This document shows, piece by piece, positions 10,421-20,973 of a stretch of DNA of 64,000 bases. The position numbers and the translations under genes are program-made. The DNA comes from Notolepis coatsorum. Its lineage: Eukaryota; Chordata; Actinopteri; Aulopiformes; Paralepididae. Numbering within the stretch: position 1 is the first letter of the stretch; the number at the start of each line of letters is the position of its first letter. The stretch lies in the NCBI GenBank assembly GCA_963971535.1, contig OZ020593.1:33783977-33847976 (forward strand). The letters are read 5' to 3'. The notes under the pieces were generated by a model. It saw only the letters and a list, made by a program, of their open reading frames with translations. It ran no database searches and was not told the DNA's origin.

Positions 10421-11600
10421 CAATCAAATGACCAACAAAGTAATCAATCAATCAAACAAATCAATCTATGAATCAAACTATCAACAAAACAATCAAACAT
10501 TCTATCAAGCAAATGACCAACAAAGTAATCAATCAAACAAATCAATCTATGAATCAAACTATCAACAAAACAATCAAACATTCTATCAATCAAATGACCA
10601 ACAAAGTAATCAATCAATCAAACCAATCAATCTATGAATCAAACTATCAACAAAACAATAAAACATTCTATCAAGCAAATTACCAACAAAACAATCAAAC
10701 ATTCTATCAATCAAATGACCAACAAAGTAATCAATCAATCAAACAAATCAATCTATGAATCAAACTATCAACAAAACAATCAAACATTCTATCAATCAAA
10801 TGACCAACAAAGTAATCAATCAATCAAACCAATCAATCTATGAATCAAACTATCAACAAAACAATCAAACATTCTATCAATCAAATGACCAACAAAGTAA
10901 TCAATCAATCAAACCAATCAATCTATGAATCAAACTATCAACAAAACAATCAAACATTCTATCAAGCAAACTATCAACAAAACAATCAAACATTCTATCA
11001 ATCAAATGACCAACAAAGTAATCAATCAATCAAACAAATCAATCTATGAATCAAACTATCAACAAAACAATCAAACATTCTATCAATCAAATGACCAACA
11101 AAGTAATCAATCAATCAAACCAATCAATCTATGAATCAAACTATCAACAAAACAATCAAACATTCTATCAAGCAAATTACCAACAAAGTAATCAATCAAT
11201 CAAACAAATCAATCTATGAATCAAACTATCAACAAAACAATCAAACATTCTATCAAGCAAACTATCAACAAAACAATCAAACATTCTATCAATCAAATGA
11301 CCAACAAAGTAATCAATCAATCAAACAAATCAATCTATGAATCAAACTATCAACAAAACAATCAAACATTCTATCAATCAAATGACCAACAAAGTAATCA
11401 ATCAATCAAACAAATCAATCTATGAATCAAACTATCAACAAAACAATCAAACATTCTATCAATCAAATGACCAACAAAGTAATCAATCAATCAAACAAAT
11501 CAATCTATGAATCAAACTATCAACAAAACAATAAAACATTCTATCAATCAAACCAATAAAACAATCTGTCAAACAATCAATCAATCAAACCATCCATCCA
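10420..11600 (+). repeat. 85-bp minisatellite with 291-bp higher-order period
   Basis: The landmark CTATGAATCAAAC appears 12 times. ATG positions are 10468, 10549, 10634, 10755, 10840, 10925, 11046, 11131, 11216, 11337, 11422 and 11507, giving spacings 81, 85, 121, 85, 85, 121, 85, 85, 121, 85, 85. The pattern is a higher-order unit of 85+85+121 bp (291 bp) built from AATCAATCAAAC-like words. It stays open in some frames (Asn/Gln-rich), which I attribute to the 4-bp word composition, not to a gene. Confidence 0.95.
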
Positions 11601-11936
11601 TCCATCCCAGTCTAAATTGCTTTATAACACGTTCAGTACCTATTATCACCCCGCCGGCACACCTTTCATAAAAGTGCCTGTAACTTCTGTTCTAAATAAT
11701 TTACCTCCACTTTTATCTTTTGTTGACGTTTTTTAACTTGTAATTGTGAACGAACGAAGACATGCAGAAACAAACGGTTTTTTGCATTGTGTACATCAAC
11801 TTGTCGTCTTCAAATGAGCCCAACCATTTCCCCATAGTTATAATATAAAATATAGAAATAGCTCCGCTAAGATCATGAGATATGCTAGAATCGTCCAGGA
11901 ATCCTGGCAACCCACAGTCATTTTCCGGATTTTTGG

Positions 11937-11951
11937 CCGGCACCCAAAGTG
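11937..11951 (-). repeat. piggyBac right terminal inverted repeat
   Basis: CCGGCACCCAAAGTG, the exact reverse complement of the left 15-bp repeat, followed by TTAA at 11952-11955. The palindromic subterminal motifs of the left end are not repeated here. Confidence 0.9.
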
Positions 11952-11955
11952 TTAA

Positions 11956-12760
11956 CAGCCTCACAACACAGAAAATACAATTCAAATGTAATGTTCACAT
12001 GGGATATTCACAATTCACATGTTGTCTGATTGGTCATTACATTGTGGCTCATCCTGGGGGGATGGGGGGTCCATAACCTTTGAACGACCTAGTCGAGTAC
12101 AATTATCACCAGATGTGTCAGCAGTGACTTGTAATTTCTCCCCCAAATCATTAATGTACAGCGCCGTGCTATGACCGCTATAGTTTATGAGCAACTAGAA
12201 ATAGCATTATAATGCCATCCTTAATCATAATTGACTGAGGGGTCATAACTCAAAGATGTTGACTTTCATGCGACAAATGCCCTTTCTGTTCCCTTGCATT
12301 AATGAGACATCTCACTGGAACTTTAGTCAGACCTGTGCTAGTGTACTGGTGCTTGTGCCCCGTTTTTGTCTTTTGATATTCACCTTCAGAGCAAACAATG
12401 AACTGTCTTCCATATTTATGTAAGCTGTCTCTGCCTCTGGTATTTCAAAATATCCGTCCACCTCAGGATGACCGGGCAGTCTTTGTAGCTACTTTCCTTC
12501 AGACTCAATATATCTTGATCTTCACAGCAGAATGAAAACATGACAACTTGGGGTGAACAGCGTTTCATAGCTGAAGGTGAGCGATTATATATACGGATTA
12601 TATAATTCCTGCATCCTCTACAACTCTCTCTCTTTCTCAACGTCCCCCTCTCTTGTTTACCGTCTCCCTTGTCCTCTCCTCCGTGACTCATTCTCTCATT
12701 TGTCATCCTTCGTTGTTGCCCCCCCCCCCCTCTTTCACCCCCCCCCCCTCGCTTTCTATA
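11956..12760. other. unassigned sequence after piggyBac
   Basis: No repeat or coding family recognised. The last 100 bp become pyrimidine-rich with two long C runs (about 12,721-12,748). Confidence 0.5.
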
Positions 12761-12805
12761 TGTCCAGCCTCCCCCCTCGATCTATTCTGATCAGAATCGT
12801 AACAG

Positions 12806-12982
12806 CTGTGTGCACTTCCGTAAGTGAGAGTGAATCACCCAAGAGGCTCCCATCAGAGGCCTGCCAGGAAGACAAAGGGGCCAGTAGACCTCCGCTAACA
12901 GCCAGTGTGTTTAAAGGGGACCTGCTGGCAACGCCACCTTTGATCAGTCCCCCAGCACCGTATATAGGCCCCACAGCATCAG
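12806..12982 (+). CDS. candidate internal exon of an unknown gene
   Basis: A 177-nt segment lies between an acceptor-like CGTAACAG (ending 12805), preceded by a long pyrimidine tract, and a donor-like CAG|GTATGA at 12983. It is phase 1 at both ends and fully open, encoding a Ser/Pro-rich stretch that includes SESESPKRLPSEA and PLISPPAPYIGPTA. No domain is recognisable. Base composition is more coding-like than its surroundings, but a strong donor-like CC|GTAAGT at 12,820 inside it argues for alternative boundaries. It could be a real host exon or chance. Confidence 0.25.
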
Positions 12983-12989
12983 GTATGAC

Positions 12990-13368
12990 AGATTTTTCTA
13001 TGGATTAACATGCCTGCCTACACATGTGTCATGGTTCATATAGTATGCAAGCATGTTATTAGCATGCAAAGTGTGTTCACCTCTATGTACAGTATGGGTC
13101 TGTGCAGAACAGGTTTGATCAAAACTGCTTATGCATTTTTTTTGCTCATATTTTGAGCTTTGTATGCAGTAACTCTGAGGTATATTTGGCTATTTATATT
13201 TAGATATTCCGAGGTAATGTTGGATAATGAATAATTAACAAGGAACGCAAAGTATGGTTTTAGAAAATATAGTGCGAAATATACAGTAGCCCCAGTCAGG
13301 CCCTTTTTTAAACGTCCCCCACCAGGAAATGTTTTGTTGCAAAACTTTATTTCCGGCATTCTGGTGCA
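12990..13368. other. unassigned AT-rich sequence
   Basis: AT-rich DNA without recognisable features, leading into the direct repeat at 13.37 kb. Confidence 0.4.
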
Positions 13369-13881
13369 GGAATTTTATAATGTTTACCCTTTAAATGCCA
13401 GTGTTTGTGATGGCATCACAAATTATTGTAAAAAATACACAATTTATTTTTTATATTTCCAATATATCAAATGCAAAGTGAATTTTTCTGGGGGGGGTTT
13501 ATTACAGGCTAGCATATGTCAATGATTAGCAACAACACTGATTTCGATGTATAAAAAAAATACTCGCACTCTTACCATTAGGGGACTAAATTGTCCTCTT
13601 CAAAAATGCCATAAATATTATGTTGAAATAATTTTCCACTATTTCTTTCATAAATCTTTTATTCAACTTCAGCCCTGATCATAACCACCACATATTAAAT
13701 TCATTTTAGAATTTTAACCATTTAAAGGCCAGTGTGTGTGATGGCATCACAAATTATTGTTAAAAACACACACAAAAAGTTAAATATTTTCAATATATCA
13801 AATGCAAAGTAGATTTCTCTGGGGGGGGTTATTACAGGCTAGCATGTGTCAATGATTAGCAACAACACTGATTTTGATGGA
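13369..13881 (+). repeat. ~170-bp direct repeat, two copies
   Basis: Copies at about 13,369-13,543 and 13,708-13,881 share GTGATGGCATCACAAATTAT, CAATATATCAAATGCAAAGT, a run of seven or more G, and GGCTAGCATRTGTCAATGAT. The period is about 338 bp, so this may be a two-unit tandem repeat with a diverged second half. Confidence 0.85.
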
Positions 13882-14003
13882 TTTTTTGTTGTTTTGTAAT
13901 GTCATATTTAACAACAATTTTCAGGAGTATTAAATTTTTTATCTGACAAAAAAAACTGAAAATCTAAAAATAAAAATCTTTATGATCAGGGCTGAAGTTG
14001 AAT
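13661..14003. repeat. 23-bp perfect inverted repeat
   Basis: ATTCAACTTCAGCCCTGATC plus ATA at 13661-13683 is matched exactly by its reverse complement at 13981-14003. The second copy of the ~170-bp direct repeat lies between the arms. No target duplication is evident outside the arms. Confidence 0.8.
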
Positions 14004-14036
14004 ATGCCATTCCAATTGCCGTCTCCATATTGGGCC

Positions 14037-15152
14037 GTCCGGGCCGCGTGAACACTTAAGGTAACGCACTTGTGCTTCCGCATTGCTCTGATTGGCCCAC
14101 TGACCCCACGTGACGCTACGCTCGCTTTCGCCCGCACGCCTTGTAATGTTAAGCGAGCCTTGTAATGTTAAGCGACCTACTCGCGGAAATGTAATGTTAA
14201 TCGGCGGAATATACATATTTATCAAAACAACTACCAGATTCACTTTACCAGATTCACTCATAAACGTTATATAACATAACGTTATATGCTGTTATTTCGC
14301 GTTTTATTCATAACGTTGTATGCTGTTATTTCGCGTTTTATTCATAACGTTATGGGTTTGAATCACTGTACATTGAGGGGGGTTGAATCACTGTTTACAC
14401 TCCCCACTACATTCGTCACTCAGTTTTAACATTGACGGTTAGCTCAACTCATTCGTCAGCTTGCTGTGCAGCCTATGGTCGGTTGGTGACAAGTTTCGAA
14501 TCACTTCAATTCTTTTTCTGCAACATATCCACTCTTGAACAATGAAAAACTCCTTTTTCTTCTATTTACAAATAAGAGCAGCTCTGAAGGCTCGCGGAGA
14601 TGAACGTTATTTCGATTGATATGAATAGCTAGTTAGCTTTATATAGAGAGATGATAAATTAATTAAACGTAAAAAAAAAATTTAAAATAATTGAAGTGAT
14701 TCAAACTTGTCACCAACTGACCATAGGCTCCACAGCAAGCTGACAAACGAGTTGAGCTAACCGTCGATGTTAAAACTGAGTGATGAATGTATAATTTACA
14801 CTTGTGCCAATTGCCTACTTATTATTAAGCTAGGTATTGTGCGAGCGTTGCTAATTAACCTGCATGGTTATTATTATTAACCTTTGCTGATTAACCTGCT
14901 GATTAACCTGCGTGGTTATTATGTAGGGGGGATTACGAATGCATAATGCTGCGGCAACCTATTAATATTACCTATGCGACCTATGCGACACATTAAAGAT
15001 GGCGGCTTTGTGTTTTTCTGGAGAGCCTGCAACGAGTGACGCGTCTACGCTCGGTGCGTAGAGCTGCTGCGATTCACGAAGGGAGAGCGCTGGCCAATCA
15101 GAGCAATGCGGAAGCACAAGTGCATTACCTTAAGTGTTCACGCGTCCGGGCC
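14037..15152. mobile_element. MULE-like non-autonomous DNA transposon
   Basis: A 1,098-bp element (14046-15143) is flanked by a 9-bp duplication, GTCCGGGCC, at 14037-14045 and 15144-15152. Its terminal inverted repeats are about 52 bp with one or two mismatches, beginning GCGTGAACACTTAAGGTAA and reaching TCTGATTGGCC. A 9-bp duplication with long inverted repeats is typical of Mutator-like elements; assignment to that superfamily is inference. No transposase is encoded. Confidence 0.75.
14409..14790. repeat. ~102-bp inner inverted repeat
   Basis: Arms at 14409-14511 and 14689-14790 are near-perfect reverse complements (for example CTATGGTCGGTTGGTGACAA against TTGTCACCAACTGACCATAG), with a spacer of about 177 bp. 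It is nested inside the MULE-like element. A 36-bp tandem duplication (TATGCTGTTATTTCGCG core) lies at about 14,280-14,350. Confidence 0.85.
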
Positions 15153-15300
15153 AATATACCTATACACCTATATACTATTATGCCATAATATACCTATATG
15201 CTGTAATATATACCTATACCCTATAGACAATAATATATACCTATATAATATATACCGTAATATATACCTACCGCATGCTATAAGCACTTTTTGAACTCTG
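15153..15300 (+). repeat. AT-rich TATACC microsatellite
   Basis: Irregular ACCTATA / AATATATACC repeats. Confidence 0.7.
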
Positions 15301-15339
15301 AAAAACATCTCAAGTCAGAACCGTGCCTTATGGTATTAC

Positions 15340-15357
15340 CAGTGGTGGAAGAAGTAC
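15340..15357 (+). repeat. hAT-like terminal sequence, orphan
   Basis: CAGTGGTGGAAGAAGTAC resembles the left terminus of a common fish hAT family. A matching right-type end (ACTTTCCACCACTG) is seen at about 36,923-36,938 but is too far away and unlinked. This end is cut by the L2 fragment. Confidence 0.4.
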
Positions 15358-15364
15358 ACAATAC

Positions 15365-15872
15365 ACCTCCGGTCAATGGTCTCTAACTACACTCCCTCAA
15401 GACCTCTATGCTCTTCGAATCCGACTGTCGGCGTTGCCTCCGGCTTGGGCCAGCCGTCATACTAACTCAATTGGCGGGTGGAAGTCGATGGGTGGTAATC
15501 TGGATGTTGTGGACAGCGACTCCTACAGGTCGGTTGGGGACGCCTGCACAGCAGAGACAGGAAATGGCGGGGGTAGTGTGAGCCTCCCACACGTTACACC
15601 TCGCCAATGAGAGTCCGCGCTGGCAGGTGAAAAGATGTGACAGGTGATGCAAGGCTTCTATCCTCCCTACAACCGGCCAGTGGGGGGCATATGCGAGCAA
15701 CGTTCAAGACGGGAGGCGAGAATTGGCACAGTGGAAATGGGAGGGGAGAAAAATAGAAAAAAGAGGAGAAAAAAGTAGATACAAATAAATACCTCTATGT
15801 TCTGCATCTTCTGGCCGCCTCAGACCCACTCCTATCCAAGCTCCGGGAGGGTCATCAAAGAGAAGCAAAAAT
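15365..15872 (+). mobile_element. L2-like LINE fragment split by a SINE
   Basis: CTCCGGTCAATGGTCTCTAA (from 15,367) and, after the SINE, TCTGCATCTTCTGGCCGCCT with the following 70 bp match the C-terminal coding part of the L2-like LINE at 28,029-28,140. Removing the SINE and one copy of its duplication restores a continuous LINE segment. Confidence 0.8.
15402..15803 (+). mobile_element. 5'-truncated tRNA-derived SINE
   Basis: The insert 15415-15790 is flanked by ACCTCTATGCTCT (15402-15414) and ACCTCTATGTTCT (15791-15803), a 13-bp duplication with one change. It starts inside the B-box region (TTCGAATCC), runs through body sequence shared with the full SINE at 20,983-21,466 in reverse, and ends in an A-rich tail. 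Confidence 0.85.
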
Positions 15873-16365
15873 GTCGTTTCAGAAATAGGTCAAAATAGAA
15901 ATATGGCATTTTTGAGTTCTTTGAAATGTTCAGTGATGGGAATAACAACGTTATAAATAACGGCGTTACTAACAGTGTTACTTTTTTTAGTAACAAGTAA
16001 TCTAACGGATTACTCTTCCAATCTTAATAACACAGTTACCGTAACTGCCAAAAAATGAAGCAGTTTTTTTTCATCAGACCAATTAGATCTCTGAGCCGAG
16101 AGGCAATACTTTTTTTAACTGTTCTTCCTTGGTTAGTGGGCTGTGTGTGAGACACGCGCATACATGCTGACGTTTGGCTGAGGTTGAGTACAATGCAGTG
16201 GCGTCTGCTTACCAAATTTTTTGGTGAAGCACAAATTATTATATTATATTATATATTAAATTATATTTTTAAAACATCCCCAAGGCTGCAACACCCGCCT
16301 TCCTCCCAGGTGTCAGGCCCCTCATTCGCTTCCATTCATTTTGGGGACCATGTTTAAATATCATA

Positions 16366-16430
16366 AGATAAGATAAGATATTCCTTTATTGATCCCCTTG
16401 GGGAAATTCAGGCATCATAGCATACTTCTG
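16366..16430 (-). mobile_element. LINE 3' tail, reverse
   Basis: AAGATAAGATAAGATATTCC followed by TTTATTGATCCCCTTGGGGA is the reverse of the same LINE tail seen at 1160-1215. Similarity stops after about 65 bp, so this is a strongly 5'-truncated copy. Confidence 0.75.
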
Positions 16431-17860
16431 AAGTATAAACAAACTACTGCTGTGACGATTTCAATTGGAGGTGGTTGGGTGGGTATAGGCGGGGTGGGGG
16501 AAACTGTACAACTGTACAAGCAAAACTGTACATTGGAATATCGAGGGAAATGTCAATAAGAGCAGCACGGTGAACACAAGCTGCTGAACCTCAGCCTCTC
16601 AGTCAAACATCAGCCACAACACCTGATTACTTCAGGAACCGATTTTACCTGAAGGAGCTTCCCATAACCTTCTGACAAACTTCCTGAGAAACATCCGCCT
16701 GGCCCCAGACTTCAGGAACAGCTGGTGATGACCAGAAAGACACATACTGTAGCATCCCTTCCTCTCCTCTAACATGAAGGCCACAGATGGGTTTTATGTA
16801 ACACTTAAAAGGACAATTACGTTGGTAATTCGAAAGTAAACACACACATTTCAGCCACCGACACACACACACTGACACACTGGACGCAGCGGTCCAATAT
16901 ATATATATATATATATTTTAAATCCACTCACCATTTGATGTACTTCTTTATGAAGAAATAGTGTCCCAGTCCCTTCAGATCACTTCCTTCGATATTTCGT
17001 TCAATGTTGTAGATCCAAAAATGCAAACACAGTCTTTTGTGAAATGTTCCATTTTCGGGACTGTAGAAACTGTGGTCACCCAAGCGATTCAAGTCAACAC
17101 AAAAGCATTGCCAACTCGACCGATCTCATCTTCCGTTGAATATTCCGACTCGAGACACTAATCCCATTCCCATGGAAAGTGTAAACAATAGCCATGACTT
17201 ACAGAGTCCAAGACGGCACGTGCACGTGAACTACACTAGTCTTCAACTGAGATAAAAATATATATATATCTCATCAAACGATGCAGTGCACAATAAGTTG
17301 ATGAAGTTCAACAATTGAATAAAGTTCTTAAAATATAAATTATTATATTAGGCAAATGAATGTTCTTCTTGACTCCAGTCTCTTTCCAGGCAAATTGCAC
17401 ATGTGAGATGATGACAGAAACATCTAGAACATATTGACGCCAGTCACGCCACACAGTCCAGGTGCAGGTCCGCAGGCATTCTCTGATTGGATTTCAAGGC
17501 TGTCAACACAATGTGGTACGACGTGAACGCCAATCAATCAAGTGCGCTCCACCTCACTACCCGCCTTTTTTAAACTCAAATAGCCTATTTTTATTGGATA
17601 ATTATATTCTTAAGCCCAACCCGTGCAACTACTTTTGCAGTAAGTGATTGACAGCTGGCCATTACTGTAGTCAGGTCAGAGAGCTCAGAGCTGTCACTTG
17701 GACATTTTTGAAGAAGAAAAAAATTCACTGGCATTGTTTTTGTTCAAATTCACTGGCATTGTTCACAGAGGAAAACATTTCTAATAAAAAAAATAATAAT
17801 AATAATAAAAAAAAAATATATATATATGTATATTAATAATAATATATATATTTTTCAAGT
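16431..17860. other. unassigned interior of the hAT element
   Basis: No gene found. Contains TA microsatellites at about 16,897-16,916 and 17,258-17,270 and an AT/AAT-rich block at 17,787-17,858 that borders the reverse LINE. Confidence 0.4.
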
Positions 17861-19780
17861 TTTCTCAAGTTTCTTTAATAGTTGTCATACAGAAGTACAG
17901 AATACTTTTGTACAAAATGCTTCTTACTGTTGCGCTCCAGAGACTGTGCATGACAAGATAAGTATGAAATAAAACATAGTAAAAATTAGAAGAAAAAAAA
18001 GAGGTCACAGTGTTCAGTTTAGACATATGTACAATGTTCGTAGACGTAGTTACCATACAATATACAATACTGTGCAGTGTACTAATATACAATACTATAC
18101 TATATAGTGCAAGGCATAAATGGACGAGGTGCAGTTTAGGTACAATTCACAGTAGGTGTACGAGTTGTAGTGCAAATCCTTTATCAATAAATATAAAGTG
18201 TAAGTGTGTTTGTGTGATCTAAAGTGTGGAGAGTGGGTGCTGCAGTGTGTTGTTTGTTTGAGTGAGTGTGTGTGTGCGTGTGGGTGTGTGTGCTGTGTGC
18301 ATTTGATGGTTGTTGCATAGTGATTATTGTTCGTTTAGCGATTATTGTTCGTTTAGCAGCCTGATGGCCTGGGGATAGAAGCTCCTTCTGAGTCTTTCTG
18401 TGCTCGCCATAAGACTCCGGTATCGCTTGCCTGACGGCAGCAGTTCAAAGAGGCAGTTGTTCGGGTGGCTCGAGTCCTTAATAATTCTCTTAGCCTTCCC
18501 CTTGCACCGCTTGTTGTAAATGTTCTGGAGGGTGGGAAGCCCCCCTCTAATTGTGCGTTCGGCTGAACGTGTCACTCTTTGTAGTCTGCTACGGTCTTGT
18601 GCAGTGCTATTCCCAAACCAGGAGGTGATGTTGCCGGTCAGGATGCTCTCTATTGTACATGAGTAGAAGTTCCTAAGGATCTTCTGACTGACTTGGAACT
18701 TCCTTAGGCGCCTGAGGAAGTAGAGGCGTTGTCGTGCCTTCTTCACAACACTGTCAATGTGTGTGGTCCATGTCAAGTCCTCGGATATGTGGGCTCCGAG
18801 GTACTTGAAACTGTTCACTCTCTCAACTGGTGCCCCGTCGATGCTGAGGGGGCTGTAGTCCTTGACCCCCGACCTCCTGAAGTCCACAATCATCTCTTTT
18901 GTTTTGCTGACGTTCAGGGAGAGGCAGTTCTCCTGACACCACTGTGACAGGTTCTCTACCTCTTCCAGGTAGGCCCTTTCGTCGTTGGCAGAGATCAGGC
19001 CCACCACTACTGTGTCATCAGCAAATTTGATGATGGTGTTGTTGTTCCGCTGTGCTACGCAGTCATGTGTGTACAGGGAGTAGAGGAGGGGGCTCAGAAC
19101 ACAGCCCTGGGGGGCCCCTATGTTGAGCGTGATGGATGAGGAGGTGCAGTTGCCGGCTCTTACCACCTGGGGTCTGCCCGTCAGGAAGTCCAGGACCCAC
19201 TGGCACAGGTCATAGTTCAAGCCCAGGTCCCTGAGCTTGGCTATGAGTTTGGAGGGGACTATGGTATTGAATGCTGAGCTGTAGTCGATGAACAGCATTC
19301 TCACATAGTTCCCCTTCCTCTTGTCCAGATGTGATGCTGCTGTGTGCAGCACATGGGCTATGGCGTCCTCCGTGGACCTGTTGGGGCGATATGCAAATTG
19401 CAGAGGGTCCAGGTTGATGGGGAGGGAGGAACAGATGTAGCCCTTCACTAGCTTCTCAAAGCACTTCATGGCTATGGAGGTGAGGGCTACAGGGCGGTAG
19501 TCGTTGAGGCAAGCGGGCGTAGATTTTTTGGGTACAGGGATGATGGTGGACTTCTTCAGACAGGTGGGGATGACGGCCTGTTCCAAGGACAGGTTGAAGA
19601 TGTCAGTGAATACCGGGGCCAGTTGGTCGGCACAGACTTTTAGGACGCGGCCGGGGATGCCGTCCGGTCCTGCTGCCTTCCTGATATCCACTTTTTTAAA
19701 GATCCGTCTCACCTCATGCTCTGTTACCCTGTATATTACTGTATATGTCTGTATATTACTAGTGAAGTACTGGCTCACTA
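17861..19780 (-). mobile_element. Jockey/CR1-group LINE, 5' truncated, reverse
   Basis: On the minus strand a long reverse transcriptase frame (18342-19778) is followed by a 3' UTR of about 480 bp ending near 17,861 beside an AT/AAT-rich tail. The upstream edge lies near 19,735-19,780 in a short TGTATATTACT repeat. The endonuclease domain is missing. Confidence 0.8.
18342..19778 (-). pseudogene. LINE reverse transcriptase ORF, open but 5' truncated
   Basis: A 478-codon frame without stops. It contains, in order, the finger block [13 protein letters not shown], palm motifs [19 protein letters not shown] and [39 protein letters not shown], the catalytic [11 protein letters not shown], then the thumb SFKYLGAHI and [13 protein letters not shown]. 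This is a Jockey/CR1-group (L2/Rex1-like) non-LTR reverse transcriptase, which would copy element RNA at a nicked target. The catalytic FADD is intact, but the apurinic endonuclease is absent, so the copy is defective although recently active. The first residues may be read-through of flanking sequence; the nominal start has no support. Confidence 0.85.
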
Positions 19781-20214
19781 GTTGTCATGCAATAACCTCC
19801 ACTGGTACAATGTCATGGTAAGCCAATCAGAGGTAGAGTTGGGGCGGGTGTTCGAAAGCACACGCGAGTCAGTCAACGAGAGACCGCGGTCCGCGGGTCT
19901 GTGTACGTTTTGATAGTTTGTTTGGCGAGCCCAAATAATCCAAAAGGAATCCAACGAACAACACAAGCGAGTCAGTCAATGAGAGACGGGTCCATGAGCG
20001 TTTTTTGTTCGATCTTGTGTTTGTTGTGTTGCAGTGCAGGGCACTACAGGAGTGGAGGCTCTACTGCTGACAGCCTTATCAACATAGTGCTGCACTTCCT
20101 GGTTTAATAGCACAGTCTTCAGGTGCTCAGAGAGAGAGAGAGTGAGAGAACTAGAGAGATACAGAAAGAGAGTGAGAGACACACACGACACATGTTTTTT
20201 GTTTTATTTGCACT
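19781..20214. other. unassigned sequence
   Basis: No coding feature. ACACGCGAGTCAGTCAACGA (about 19,860) and ACAAGCGAGTCAGTCAATGA (about 19,964) form a short direct repeat, and a GA-rich patch lies at 20,129-20,178. Confidence 0.4.
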
Positions 20215-20470
20215 ACAAAGAGTGTATATCAGTATGTCTTAAATATCATGATTAGATTAGTTTAGATGATTAAATTAGATTCTTATATCTGTATATCTGT
20301 ATGTTGTGTATGTCATAAATGTCATTATGAATTGAAAATGGGGGACCCTGATGTAAACAAGACGAAAGTCTTTCTCTGGTCTGCATCCCCTTAACAATTG
20401 TGTGTATTGAGCCGTGTACTGTACCCATTCTGCAATCTGTTAATACAAATTTTGTTGCCGTTTGTTGCCG
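20215..20470 (+). mobile_element. LINE 3' UTR fragment
   Basis: The segment with AAAATGGGGGACCCTGATGT, CATCCCCTTAACAATTGTGT and CCCATTCTGCAATCTGTTAA matches the 3' UTR that follows the LINE coding end at 50.1-50.77 kb. Only the UTR is present. Confidence 0.8.
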
Positions 20471-20973
20471 ATCCACGCTATATTAAAAATTTCAACTGTA
20501 CATGATCCTAAACGTTATGACTGATCATGCGTGGATGAACGGAGGGGGGGGGGGGGTTGTTTATAATTCCGTGATCGTCGTTAAATGCTTTATGTAGTAT
20601 GGGTGATATATTGATCAGAGCATGACGATGAGACTGGAGGAAAAAGATCCCACTTATTTGACGGCGATGGCCTAAATCCATTTCCGGTTTGTATAATCAT
20701 AATACACGGCCAAATCTTATAGATTATTGCGTTATGGCAGCGATCGCTACACACGGACGTGTGTCTACAGTCCCGCAACAATATGCGAGTGGCTGGACGC
20801 ATTTCGGAGACGCACCGAGATCGACTCGTCCATTTCCGGTTTGGCAACTCACCGGTCATCCACCAGGGGGCAGTATTGAAGCGTTGCAGAGTTGTGCCGG
20901 CTCATACTGCATCAGACCAGGCTCCGTGAGGGAAATATGAATAACATGGCGAAAAAATGAAATATGATCTCAT

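Larger units (their letters stand above)
2966..11955 (+). mobile_element. piggyBac element, ~9 kb, autonomous-looking
   Basis: Both ends show TTAA (2966-2969 and 11952-11955), the target site that piggyBac duplicates, directly followed by a perfect 15-bp terminal inverted repeat CACTTTGGGTGCCGG (2970-2984; reverse complement at 11937-11951). Inside lies a spliced transposase gene in the forward direction (3578-7930) with an intact catalytic triad. The remaining length is largely tandem repeats: intron arrays, a 109-bp satellite (8.58-10.23 kb) and an 85-bp minisatellite (10.4-11.6 kb). Most piggyBac elements known to me are 2-5 kb, so the size comes from the repeats. A degenerate second transposase fragment at about 8.4-8.58 kb sits in the 3' part. 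Confidence 0.9.

Noticed and set aside
10299-11425. Series of Asn/Gln-rich open frames (NQTINKTIKH type) that look like a prion-like or low-complexity protein
   Set aside because: They are translations of the 85-bp minisatellite made of AATC/CAAA words without stops; several frames are open at once and there are no flanking gene signals.
12577-13008. 143-codon open frame taken whole as a gene
   Set aside because: The first half translates a CT/CCC-rich pyrimidine tract; only the segment 12806-12982 has exon-like features.
13661-14003. 23-bp inverted repeat as transposon termini
   Set aside because: No target-site duplication outside the arms and the interior is half of a direct repeat, so element status is not supported.
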